From positions 124,001 to 188,000 of the forward strand of contig NZ_JAQKQJ010000013.1 in the NCBI RefSeq assembly GCF_029109325.1: a stretch of 64,000 nucleotides of DNA, in the 5' to 3' direction. The DNA comes from Nodosilinea sp. PGN35 (lineage in GTDB: Bacteria > Cyanobacteriota > Cyanobacteriia > Phormidesmidales > Phormidesmidaceae). Positions 1 through 7,603 of this stretch are shown here, piece after piece. Within the stretch, counting starts at the first letter, position 1. Each line of letters begins with the position of its first letter. The position numbers and the translations under genes are program-made. Below the pieces are notes generated by a model. It was not told the origin of the DNA and searched no databases. It saw only the letters and a program-made list of their open reading frames with translations.

Positions 1-32
1 CAGAGCCCGGCTAGCGGTATCTAGGAATTACC

Positions 33-953
33 ATGAGAAACATTTCAGCCATCGAACGGTTTTGCCTATACAGTCACGTTGCCGCCATGGCCTTTGGCCT
101 GGCCGGGCTGCTGTGGGTGGTGCCTCACCCTGGCATCCTAGAGTACTTGCCAGCGGGGCAGACCCTTTTTCAGTGGAGTATGGCCGGGGGCGGCGTGGGT
201 TACATTCTTTTGGGAACGGTGGCCATGGCGCTGTACGCTTACCGCACTCTGGGGTTGGGTAGTCTCATTACCTTTGCGATCGCGGCCATCGGCATTTCTA
301 TTAGCAGCGAGCTGCTGGGCACCAGCACCGGCTTCCCCTTTGGCCACTACAGCTACCTCAACGGGTTGGGCTATAAGGTAGCGGGTTTGGTGCCGTTTAC
401 AATTCCGCTGTCGTGGTTTTACCTGGGGCTGTCGGCGTTTCTGCTGGCCCGCAGCGGGTTGGCCGCCGGGGGCGGTGCCGAGCGCTACAACTGGGTGCGA
501 TCGCTGGGCTCCGTGGTGTTGGGATCTATTCTTTTGACCTCGTGGGATTTTGTTCTCGACCCAGCTATGAGCCAGACGGCGCTGCCCTTCTGGTACTGGC
601 ACGAACCGGGCGCTTTCTTTGGTATGCCCTACCAAAACTTTGCGGGCTGGCTCGGTACTGGGGTCGTGTTTATGGGTGTGGCCCTGGCCCTTTGGAAAGT
701 CTTGAAGTTCTCGCCGGAGCTAGACCAGAGCCAGCTGACCCTGCCTCTGGTGGTCTACCTGGCCAACTTCGGCTTCGCCCTGGTGATGAGTCTGGCCGCT
801 GGGTTTTACGTGCCCATCGCCCTGGGGATATTAACCGGTGCCCTACCCGCCGTGCTCTGTTGGCGCGCCACGGCCCAGGAAGCGATCGCTGAGTCATTGG
901 CTGAGCCTGCTCCCGTGATCGAGGCCTCGGTTGCTGCCAACAAGGGCTCTTAG
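33..953 (+). CDS. cruF: CruF, carotenoid 1',2'-hydratase
   Basis: A 306-residue integral membrane protein with seven or eight hydrophobic segments across nearly its whole length. It matches the CruF / bisanhydrobacterioruberin-hydratase family (DUF422), including the conserved STGFPFGHYSY stretch near residue 100 and a WDFVLDPAMS stretch near residue 180. Family knowledge: CruF hydrates the psi end of gamma-carotene at C-1',2', an early step toward myxoxanthophyll in the cyanobacterial membrane. An AGGAA ribosome-binding site lies just upstream of the ATG. The next gene on the same strand, 313 bp away, is the glycosyltransferase CruG, the usual partner, which supports the call. Confidence 0.88.
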   Translation: MRNISAIERFCLYSHVAAMAFGLAGLLWVVPHPGILEYLPAGQTLFQWSMAGGGVGYILLGTVAMALYAYRTLGLGSLITFAIAAIGISISSELLGTSTGFPFGHYSYLNGLGYKVAGLVPFTIPLSWFYLGLSAFLLARSGLAAGGGAERYNWVRSLGSVVLGSILLTSWDFVLDPAMSQTALPFWYWHEPGAFFGMPYQNFAGWLGTGVVFMGVALALWKVLKFSPELDQSQLTLPLVVYLANFGFALVMSLAAGFYVPIALGILTGALPAVLCWRATAQEAIAESLAEPAPVIEASVAANKGS

Positions 954-1266
954 GGTAAATTCGTCGTTTCGCCGCTCAGAGCGTTAGCCCCCGCCCCAGG
1001 GCTGGCGCTTGGGTTGCTGAGGTGCAGCAAATCAGTAGATGGGTAGATAGAGTCGCCAGTCTCTGGTGGTTGCGCTTTGCCGGTTGTAGTTGAGAACCGT
1101 GGGCAAGGCCTCACCGCCGCCATAGCCCAGTGCCCGCCTGGGTCAGGCTGCGTCTAGCCCATCCTGCCTAGACCGCCAACTGCGGCGGCCTGCTGAGCGA
1201 TCTGCGCCAGCAACGTTAGCCATGACTTAACGCTCGTCTCTATAGATTCAGTCTTGAGGTGTTCCT
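954..1266. other. cruF-cruG intergenic region
   Basis: 313 bp without a credible ORF. A GAGG sequence about ten bases before the TTG start of cruG looks like its ribosome-binding site. I see no clear promoter, terminator or repeat. Confidence 0.5.
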
Positions 1267-2475
1267 TTGTCCGCCGATGTCGCCCCGTTTCCCTGGCTGA
1301 GCTCTATAGCAGTGGTGCTGTTGACGGTTCAGCTACCGATGGTGGCGGTGCTGCTGGGGCGGTTGGTGCAGGGCCCCTTTCGCAGGGCCCCCCTGGCACC
1401 CAGCCGCCCTAGCCCCGATCTGCTGGGTACAGTTTCAGTGGTGGTACCCACCCTGAACGAAGCGGCCCGGCTAGGCCCCTGTCTGGAGGGGCTCAGCCAC
1501 CAGAGCTACGAGGTGCGAGAGATTTTAGTCGTTGACAGCCGCTCGACCGATGGTACCCAGGCGGTGGTAAAAGCCCATCAGACCAGCGAACCCCGCCTGC
1601 GTCTGTTGACAGACGACCCTCTGCCCCAGGGTTGGGTGGGCCGTCCCTGGGCCTTAGACTTTGGCTTTCGTCAGACCTCGGCAGCGAGCACCTGGGTACT
1701 GGGTGTCGATGCCGATACCCACCCTCAACCTGGCCTGGTGGCGGCCCTGGCCCAGGCCATGGGCGACGAGGGCTATGACCTAGTGTCCCTAGCGCCCCGG
1801 TTTATTCTCAAGCATCCCGGCGAACTTTGGCTGCAACCCGCCCTGCTGATGACGCTGGTGTACCGATTTGGCCCAGCGGGTAGCCCCAGCGGGTCGGCTC
1901 AGCGGGTGATGGCCAATGGCCAGTGCTTCATGGTGCGGCGATCGCTCCTCACCCAGCTCGATGGCTACCGGGCAGCGGCCACTTCCTTTTGCGACGATGT
2001 CACCCTGGCGCGCTACGCCGCCGCCCAGGGGGCCAGGGTAGGGTTTTGGGATGGCACCCGCCTGCTGAAGGTGCGGATGTACGAAGGCATGGCCGAAACC
2101 TGGCGCGAGTGGGGCCGCTCCCTGGATCTAAAGGATGCGGCTCCAGCCGCCCAAGTCTGGTGGGACTGGATGTTTCTCGCCCTGGTGCAGGGGTTGCCCT
2201 GGGTGCTGGTGCCAGGCCTGCTGGGGATGCAGCAGTTGCCCATCCCCTGGTCGCTGCCGCTTCAGCTCTTGCTCGCGGTGAACGCTGGCTTGCTGCTCGT
2301 GCGGCTGGGCATGCAGACGGCGATCGCCTCAGCCTACGATCTCAAGGGAGTAGCGGGAGCCTGGATCTTCTGGCTATCGCCCCTGGCGGATCTAGCAGCG
2401 GTCGTTCGTATCGGTATGTCTTCCCTGCGGCGGCCTACCCGGTGGCGGGGGCGTGAGTATCCAGCCGGGGAGTGA
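1267..2475 (+). CDS. cruG: CruG, family 2 glycosyltransferase
   Basis: A 402-residue membrane-anchored GT2 enzyme: an N-terminal hydrophobic segment, then the nucleotide-sugar domain (VVVPTLNEAARLG near residue 60, the DAD metal-binding motif in GVDADTHPQPG near residue 160), and three C-terminal hydrophobic segments after residue 290. Family knowledge: CruG glycosylates the hydroxyl made by CruF in myxoxanthophyll synthesis. The start is TTG with GAGG upstream; an internal ATG at 1339 would remove the first membrane segment and is less likely. Downstream of cruF on the same strand. The exact sugar transferred cannot be read from sequence. Confidence 0.82.
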   Translation: MSADVAPFPWLSSIAVVLLTVQLPMVAVLLGRLVQGPFRRAPLAPSRPSPDLLGTVSVVVPTLNEAARLGPCLEGLSHQSYEVREILVVDSRSTDGTQAVVKAHQTSEPRLRLLTDDPLPQGWVGRPWALDFGFRQTSAASTWVLGVDADTHPQPGLVAALAQAMGDEGYDLVSLAPRFILKHPGELWLQPALLMTLVYRFGPAGSPSGSAQRVMANGQCFMVRRSLLTQLDGYRAAATSFCDDVTLARYAAAQGARVGFWDGTRLLKVRMYEGMAETWREWGRSLDLKDAAPAAQVWWDWMFLALVQGLPWVLVPGLLGMQQLPIPWSLPLQLLLAVNAGLLLVRLGMQTAIASAYDLKGVAGAWIFWLSPLADLAAVVRIGMSSLRRPTRWRGREYPAGE

Positions 2476-2560
2476 GTTGAGCCAACCCTCGCACCTGTCC
2501 CCTGTAACCTGAGCCCTGGTTCTCTTCTCTAATCTCGACTATTTCCGGGTGTAAAACCAG

Positions 2561-3025
2561 CTACCACAGCTTGTAGGGATGTCGAGCAAGGCTGGAATTT
2601 TGGTAGCGAGGGTCGTGGGTAACCTCTGCACCTACCCAGCCCGGTAAGTCTACGACTTGATCTGGACTGGTCAATTCGACTTCGGCCACGACGAGCCCCT
2701 GGTTGTCGCCGTGAAAATCGTCGATCTCCCAGACTACGTTGCCCAGGGGGAGGCGGTAGCGGGTTTTTTCGATCAGGGGCGGCTGGCAGAGGGTATCGAG
2801 AATAAGTTGGGCATCGGCCAGGGGAATGGGATACTCAAACTCAGGGCGCACCAGCCCCACAGCCGGGCCTTTGAGGGTGAGATAGGCGCGATCGCCCACC
2901 CGCCGCACCCTCACCGTGCGGGCATCCTGGGTGGGAATGTAGCCCTGGCGGATCATCTCGCCCTGGGCCAACCGACGCCAGTCGTCGCCCACGACCAAAA
3001 ACTTGCGCTCTATTTCTTGACCCAT
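2561..3025 (-). CDS. CYTH-domain protein (triphosphate tunnel metalloenzyme)
   Basis: A 154-residue protein that is a single CYTH domain. The signature ExExK is EIERK at residues 4-8, followed by alternating basic and acidic strands (VRVRRVGDRAYLTLKG; a C-terminal WEIDDFHGDNQGLVVAEVEL) that form the triphosphate-binding tunnel in this family. Bacterial members mostly hydrolyse inorganic tripolyphosphate or nucleoside triphosphates; the substrate here is not predictable. It lies 48 bp downstream of sds on the same strand and is probably co-transcribed with it. Confidence 0.85.
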   Translation of the reverse strand: MGQEIERKFLVVGDDWRRLAQGEMIRQGYIPTQDARTVRVRRVGDRAYLTLKGPAVGLVRPEFEYPIPLADAQLILDTLCQPPLIEKTRYRLPLGNVVWEIDDFHGDNQGLVVAEVELTSPDQVVDLPGWVGAEVTHDPRYQNSSLARHPYKLW

Positions 3026-3073
3026 AGCAATCCCTGTCAGCTACCTTTGCAGCCTAGCCTAACCGGGGATGGC

Positions 3074-4045
3074 TCAGGAGATCCGTCGCAGCACATAGCT
3101 GGTCAGATCCTGGAGAGCCTGACCGGCGGCGGAGGGGGGCAGATACTCCAGGCAAGCTGCCGCCTGGCGGGCGTGGGTCGCCGCCAGATCGCGCGATCGC
3201 CCGATGCCGCCGCTGCGATGCACCAGGTCGATCGCCTGGTCAAAGTCGTCCGCCTCAGAGAACTCCCGCTCAATCAAGGTAGTGAGAAAGGGGTGTTCGG
3301 CCATGGCGTAGAGCACAGGGGCAGTGAGGTTGCCGCTCTTGAGGTCAGAGCAGGCAGGCTTACCCAAAACATCATCAGAGCTGGTGAAATCTAAAATATC
3401 GTCCACCACCTGAAAAGCCAGGCCCAGGTGGCGACCGTAGTTGTAGAGTTGTTCGACCACTGTCTCAGACATATCGCTGAGCACCCCGGCTGCCTTGGCG
3501 CTGTTGGCCATGAGTGAGGCTGTTTTGAAGTAACTCTTGTCCAAATAGGCATCGATGGAAAGACTGGTATCGAAGCGATTGAGCCCCTGCTGAATTTCAC
3601 CCTCAGCCAAATCCATAATTACCTGGGAGAGCAGTTTCACCACCCGCAGGTTGTCGAGGTTGGCCAGGTACCACGAGGCCTGGGCAAACAAAAAATCCCC
3701 TGCCAGCACCGCAATGCGGTTACCAAAGCTGCTGTGCACGGTGGGCACACCTCGCCGCACGCTGGCTTCGTCCACCACATCGTCGTGCACCAGGCTAGCC
3801 GTATGAATCATTTCGGTGATTTCGGCCAGGCGACGGTGCTTGGCGGTAATCTCTTGCCCTGGCAGCGTGGCCTTAGACAGCAGCAGCACAATAGCTGGCC
3901 GCACCCGTTTGCCCCCGGCACCAAACAGGTGTTCGGCCGCCGCCGACAAAATAGGATGCCGTGCCCCAACCAAACCCTTGAGATTTTGGGTCATCAGGTC
4001 AAGGTCGGACTCAACCGGCGCGAAAAGAGAAGTTACTGAAGTCAT
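3074..4045 (-). CDS. sds: Solanesyl-diphosphate synthase-type prenyltransferase
   Basis: Trans-isoprenyl diphosphate synthase with both aspartate-rich motifs: DDVVDEASVRR (first motif) and DDILDF (second motif). The length of about 323 residues and the N-terminal GARHPIL / GAGGKRVRPAIVLL pattern fit the long-chain (C45) class that makes the plastoquinone side chain in cyanobacteria rather than the GGPP synthase CrtE. I start it at the ATG at 4045; a TTG at 4057 would add four residues. Downstream on the same strand is the CYTH gene and upstream, after a long gap, is murI. Chain length is inferred from similarity only. Confidence 0.85.
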   Translation of the reverse strand: MTSVTSLFAPVESDLDLMTQNLKGLVGARHPILSAAAEHLFGAGGKRVRPAIVLLLSKATLPGQEITAKHRRLAEITEMIHTASLVHDDVVDEASVRRGVPTVHSSFGNRIAVLAGDFLFAQASWYLANLDNLRVVKLLSQVIMDLAEGEIQQGLNRFDTSLSIDAYLDKSYFKTASLMANSAKAAGVLSDMSETVVEQLYNYGRHLGLAFQVVDDILDFTSSDDVLGKPACSDLKSGNLTAPVLYAMAEHPFLTTLIEREFSEADDFDQAIDLVHRSGGIGRSRDLAATHARQAAACLEYLPPSAAGQALQDLTSYVLRRIS

Positions 4046-4632
4046 AGACCCCGGCAAGAGCGCTAAAGTTACGAATTTTTACATATTCTATCGTCATTCT
4101 AAGACAACCCCAAAGCGAGTATGGGCAAAAGCTTGGCCTTTTCCCCACCACTCAGCGCTTAGCCCAGGCCCGGTCAATTGTGAACTCTGGGGCTGAACTG
4201 GTTGATAAATATAGGCTTTAGCATCTAAGCTGCGCTCTTGACGGCGGGCGGAAATGGCTGAGTCAATTTTCACAAGCGACCTAAAAATCAGTCAGCTTAT
4301 ACCTCACAACTCCCCTCCGGCTAGGGAATCCCGTGGTAGACTTAACTTAAGAATTTCTCAAGAAACCTCGGTGAAGCCCGCAATTTTTTGACTGGCTTTG
4401 CCACGTTTTTGAATTTGAGTCGATCGCGGTGCTAGGTGGATTTCCCACTGGTTTCCTGAGCGCTCGGTCGTTTTTAACTAGCTTCTGCGGGTGTGCCAGC
4501 ACCCAAAAATGTTGGTGAGCAAAATTCCTTCCCTAGGGAGGGAACCGGGTTTTTGCAGCTTTTTAGCTGCGTTAACCGACCCCCTTGCCTCGTCAGAGCT
4601 TCACCGTTTTCTCCCATCTGCTGCTGCCGACC
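4046..4632. other. sds-murI intergenic region with two small hairpins
   Basis: About 590 bp without a recognised gene. It holds a hairpin-forming stretch at 4525-4545 (TTCCTTCCC pairing with GGGAGGGAA, one wobble, tight TA loop) and a second at 4555-4570 (GCAGCT, TTTT loop, AGCTGC). The sequence around 4340-4400 is AT-rich and may carry promoters for sds (minus) and for the small ORF at 4633 (plus). No tRNA-like or known riboswitch core was seen. Confidence 0.4.
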
Positions 4633-4752
4633 ATGACCTATTCTGCCTCTCTAATTGTGATTCCGCTGCTGGCGATCGCCTACCTGCTCCTGGTTTACGG
4701 CATGCTGGTGCTGGCCCAAAGGCTGAGCACCCGACGACGCTCCCAGGGCTAG
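4633..4752 (+). CDS. Possible small single-span membrane protein (39 aa)
   Basis: A 39-residue ORF encoding one hydrophobic helix (LIVIPLLAIAYLLLVYG, residues 8-24) followed by a basic tail (RLSTRRRSQG). Size and topology resemble small photosynthetic subunits such as PsbY or PsbX, but no signature identifies it. There is no strong Shine-Dalgarno sequence. Its TAG overlaps the TAG of murI on the other strand through a shared CTAG. The hydrophobic-then-basic layout and the long gap in front argue for a real gene, but chance cannot be excluded. Confidence 0.42.
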   Translation: MTYSASLIVIPLLAIAYLLLVYGMLVLAQRLSTRRRSQG

Positions 4753-5594
4753 CTCTGGGGGTGGGTGACCAGTTCTGGCAGGCGAATCTGATGCACGGTG
4801 GGCTGATGGCCGAGCCACTGCACCGCCAGCCGCTTAAACTCGGGGGCCGACCCACTCACATAAAACTCTGTAGACCAGGCCGGACTACTGCTGCGCAGCC
4901 CCAGGGCGTCAAGCTCTTTGGCGGCGGCAGCCACCATGGAAACTGCGGGGTCAACGTACTGTAGGGTGGCGGGCAAGATCGGCTTGAGCACAGGGGCCAG
5001 GTGGGGATAGTGGGTGCAGCCGTACACCAGGGTGTCGATGTTGGCGGCAATCAGCGGTTGCAGATAGGTGGCAGCTGTGCGCCGAGCCTGGGGATCTCTA
5101 ATTTGATTTTGTTCAACAATGGGGACGAACTTAGGGCAGCCCACCTCCCACACGCGGCAGTCGGGGTTGATCTCTTGAATGGCGCGGGTGTAAGCCCCGC
5201 TAGTGACGGTGGCCTGGGTGGCAATGACGCCAATGCGACGCCCCTGAAGTGCCGCCGCCTGTGCCCCTGGCCGAATCAGCCCCAGCACCGGAAAGGGAAA
5301 TTCATGCTGCACCGAGTCGAGGGCCAGCGCCGAACTGGTGTTGCAGGCCATAATCACCATCTTGACGCCCTGATCGGCCATCCAGGTCAAGATCTGACGC
5401 ACAAAATACAGAATTTCTTCGGGCGATCGCGATCCGTAGGGCAACCGTGCCGTGTCGCCGAAGTACAGTACCGACTCGTTGGGCAACTGGCGGTAGATTT
5501 CTCTCAGCACCGTAAGACCGCCCACGCCGCTGTCAAAAATGCCGATGGTTGCCGGCCGCGTGGCCAGCAGACGGTGATCGAACCCGTGTTTCAT
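4749..5594 (-). CDS. murI: Glutamate racemase MurI
   Basis: A 281-residue cofactor-independent amino-acid racemase that makes D-glutamate for peptidoglycan. Diagnostic features: FDSGVGGL at residues 20-27, the first catalytic cysteine in MACNTSSA (C84), and the second in YGCTHYPHL (C193). Length is normal for the family. It is transcribed toward sds, with about 700 bp between the two genes, so a shared transcript is possible but not certain. Confidence 0.95.
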   Translation of the reverse strand: MKHGFDHRLLATRPATIGIFDSGVGGLTVLREIYRQLPNESVLYFGDTARLPYGSRSPEEILYFVRQILTWMADQGVKMVIMACNTSSALALDSVQHEFPFPVLGLIRPGAQAAALQGRRIGVIATQATVTSGAYTRAIQEINPDCRVWEVGCPKFVPIVEQNQIRDPQARRTAATYLQPLIAANIDTLVYGCTHYPHLAPVLKPILPATLQYVDPAVSMVAAAAKELDALGLRSSSPAWSTEFYVSGSAPEFKRLAVQWLGHQPTVHQIRLPELVTHPQS

Positions 5595-6117
5595 AAGTGC
5601 TTATGCTTAGGGACGAAAAAATAATCTCACTGAGTCTACCGGTTTTTGGGAGCTATCACTCGCAGAATGCTCGAAAGTGCTGGCCGGAGGGAGCTTGGGG
5701 TAGGGCTGCTTGTAGTATGTGGCTTGCCTTGCCATAGGGTTGCCATACCACCGACACACCCCTGCGATATGAGTCCGGTAGCTTTAATTATGGGGGTTTC
5801 TAGCCCACTGTTGGGCCCATCGCTGGGACTTAATGGTGCAGCCGGTTCGGTTTTCTCAGGGGGGTAACCCCCCAGCCTAAGTCTATAGATCCGGCACTAT
5901 AAAGATGTTCTTAAAAGCGTCGTTAAGGGACGTTCTTGAGGGCACCGACACCTCCCCCAGGCTGGAACTGAAACATCTGATGCAGACCGCTGTACCGCCG
6001 TTGGTTAACCTGAGTTTGGGGAAACAAATTGACTTCCATGCCCGTCAGACGCATAACTACAGGTGTAGTACTTTACGCAACCAGCAAGTTGTTATATTCT
6101 AGAGGAGTAAACTCATA

Positions 6118-6231
6118 ATGGCTTCGAGTTCTTCGGAGAGGACTCTAGCCTTTGGTACTAGCCTCGAGTTTTGCACAGGTAACTCAGGCCGCAGCTTCAG
6201 CAGATCCGACTCTGAGCGCCGCATAGCTTGA
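6118..6231 (+). CDS. Possible 37-aa leader ORF upstream of the sigma factor
   Basis: ATG with AGAGGAG ten bases upstream, 37 codons, serine- and arginine-rich product with no recognisable family. It lies just after a promoter-like TATATT and inside a stretch that can fold into a hairpin, so it could be a regulatory upstream ORF, a structured leader with no translated product, or chance. Confidence 0.22.
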   Translation: MASSSSERTLAFGTSLEFCTGNSGRSFSRSDSERRIA

Positions 6232-6257
6232 TGAGTTAGGTTGATAGCTCTCTATTG

Positions 6258-6287
6258 CACGTCGTTACGCGTTATTACACGTCATTA
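6258..6287. repeat. Three contiguous 10-bp repeats
   Basis: CACGTCGTTA, CGCGTTATTA and CACGTCATTA follow each other without a gap. The units are in phase with one helical turn, which suits a multimeric regulator site. Position is about 270 bp before the sigma-factor start. Confidence 0.6.
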
Positions 6288-6554
6288 ATGTAGTCCCGAT
6301 CGCCCGGCATTAGCGCCGAAAACTATAGAACCGCATCTTGATCGGATCTCGACAGGAGGAGCGGGATGTGAGGTGGCAAGGGCGTCGATCCCGGTGGTTT
6401 TTCTCAGTTCGATACAGGAGCCGTTAGAGATGGAAGCGACCGTATCGTTTCGAAGGTCGGCCCTGGCACTGTTAGTTTGATGGTTTTTTGCTTCAGTTTT
6501 TTGGTTTTAGCACTCAGCGTTTGCCGCATCGTCAGTGGAGGAAAAGGTTAATTC

Positions 6555-7538
6555 ATGGCTAAAACAAAGACCCGTACGTTAAAAAGTAAGCCCCTCTATA
6601 GCGCTGACGCTGTACGAACCTACCTCCATGAGATTGGTCGAGTACCGCTGCTCACCCACGAAGAGGAAATCATCTTTGGTAAGCAGGTGCAGGCCTATAT
6701 GGTCTTGCTTGAGCAAAAAGAAGCCCTGACCGAGTCCCTAGGCCGTGAGCCCACGCTGGCTGAATGGGCTGTGGCCAGCGGCTTAGACGAAGACAAGCTC
6801 AACCAAGCCGTGCGTCAGGGCGAGCGAGCCAAGCGCAAGATGATTGAGGCCAACCTGCGGCTGGTGGTGGCGATCGCCAAGAAGTACCAGAAGCGCAACC
6901 TGGAGTTTCTGGATCTGATTCAGGAGGGCACCCTGGGGCTAGAGCGCGGCGTTGAAAAGTTTGACCCCACCAAAGGCTATAAGTTCTCAACCTACGCCTA
7001 CTGGTGGATTCGCCAGGCCATTACCCGCGCCATTGCCCAGCAGGCCCGTACCATTCGCCTACCCATTCACATCACCGAAAAGCTCAACAAAATCAAGCGG
7101 GTGCAGCGCGAGCTGTCCCAGCAGCTGGGCCGCAGCCCCAACGCCAACGAAATCGGTGAGGCGCTGGAGCTAGAGCCCAAGCAAATTCGTGAGTTTTTGG
7201 TGCTGGCGCGGCAGCCCATCTCCCTAGATGTGCGCATTGGTGACAACCAGGATACCGAGCTGCAAGAGCTGCTCGAAGATGACGGCATCTCGCCTGAAAC
7301 TTTCACGGCTCAAGAGTCGCTTAAGCAGGACATTCGCAACCTGCTATCTGAGCTGACCCCGCAGCAAAAAGAGGTGATCACCCTGCGCTACGGCCTCGAA
7401 GACGGCAACGAGCTGTCGCTGGCCAAGGTGGGTAACCGCATGAACATCAGCCGCGAGCGGGTGCGTCAGCTGGAGCAGCAGGCCCTTAAGCACCTGCGCC
7501 GCCGCAAGGCCACGATGCACGGGTACATCGCTAGCTGA
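6555..7538 (+). CDS. RNA polymerase sigma factor, group 2 (RpoD-like)
   Basis: A 327-residue sigma-70 family protein with region 1.2 (VRTYLHEIGRVPLLTHEEE, residues 17-35), region 2 (NLRLVVAIAKKYQKR to STYAYWWIRQAI, about 99-160), region 3 (EKLNKIKRVQREL onward) and a region 4.2 helix-turn-helix (NISRERVRQLEQQALKHLRR near 297-316). It lacks the long acidic region 1.1 of the primary sigma factor, which places it among cyanobacterial group 2 sigma factors (SigB/C/D/E type); I cannot assign the subtype. The leader is unusually long and contains repeats. A terminator follows the stop codon. Confidence 0.92.
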   Translation: MAKTKTRTLKSKPLYSADAVRTYLHEIGRVPLLTHEEEIIFGKQVQAYMVLLEQKEALTESLGREPTLAEWAVASGLDEDKLNQAVRQGERAKRKMIEANLRLVVAIAKKYQKRNLEFLDLIQEGTLGLERGVEKFDPTKGYKFSTYAYWWIRQAITRAIAQQARTIRLPIHITEKLNKIKRVQRELSQQLGRSPNANEIGEALELEPKQIREFLVLARQPISLDVRIGDNQDTELQELLEDDGISPETFTAQESLKQDIRNLLSELTPQQKEVITLRYGLEDGNELSLAKVGNRMNISRERVRQLEQQALKHLRRRKATMHGYIAS

Positions 7539-7562
7539 TTTTAGGAAGAAACCGCAACCCAG

Positions 7563-7603
7563 CCAGACCAAGGGCACCTGACCCCTGGTCTGGTTTTGTT
7601 TTG
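7563..7603 (+). terminator. Rho-independent terminator after the sigma factor
   Basis: CCAGACCA (7563-7570) pairs with TGGTCTGG (7586-7593), extended inward by GGG/CCC, followed by the T-rich TTTTGTTTTG. It sits between the sigma factor and the convergent GGDEF gene. Confidence 0.8.

Larger units (their letters stand above)
5595..6554. other. Long region upstream of the sigma-factor gene
   Basis: 960 bp between the murI start (minus) and the sigma factor (plus). A promoter-like TATATT at about 6093-6098 is preceded by TTTAC some 15-17 bases upstream. After it come a possible 37-codon ORF (6118-6231) that overlaps a foldable hairpin (GGCT and GAGTTC pairing with GGACTC and AGCC), and three contiguous 10-bp repeats at 6258-6287. 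A purine-rich GGAGGAAAAGG precedes the sigma ATG. This suggests a long regulated leader. Other ORFs in the interval look like chance reading frames. Confidence 0.5.

Noticed and set aside
2657..3394. 245-codon open frame on the plus strand
   Set aside because: It runs across the CYTH and sds genes in antisense and has no family-like sequence.
5905..6102. 65-codon ORF upstream of the sigma factor
   Set aside because: No ribosome-binding site, no recognisable composition or family.
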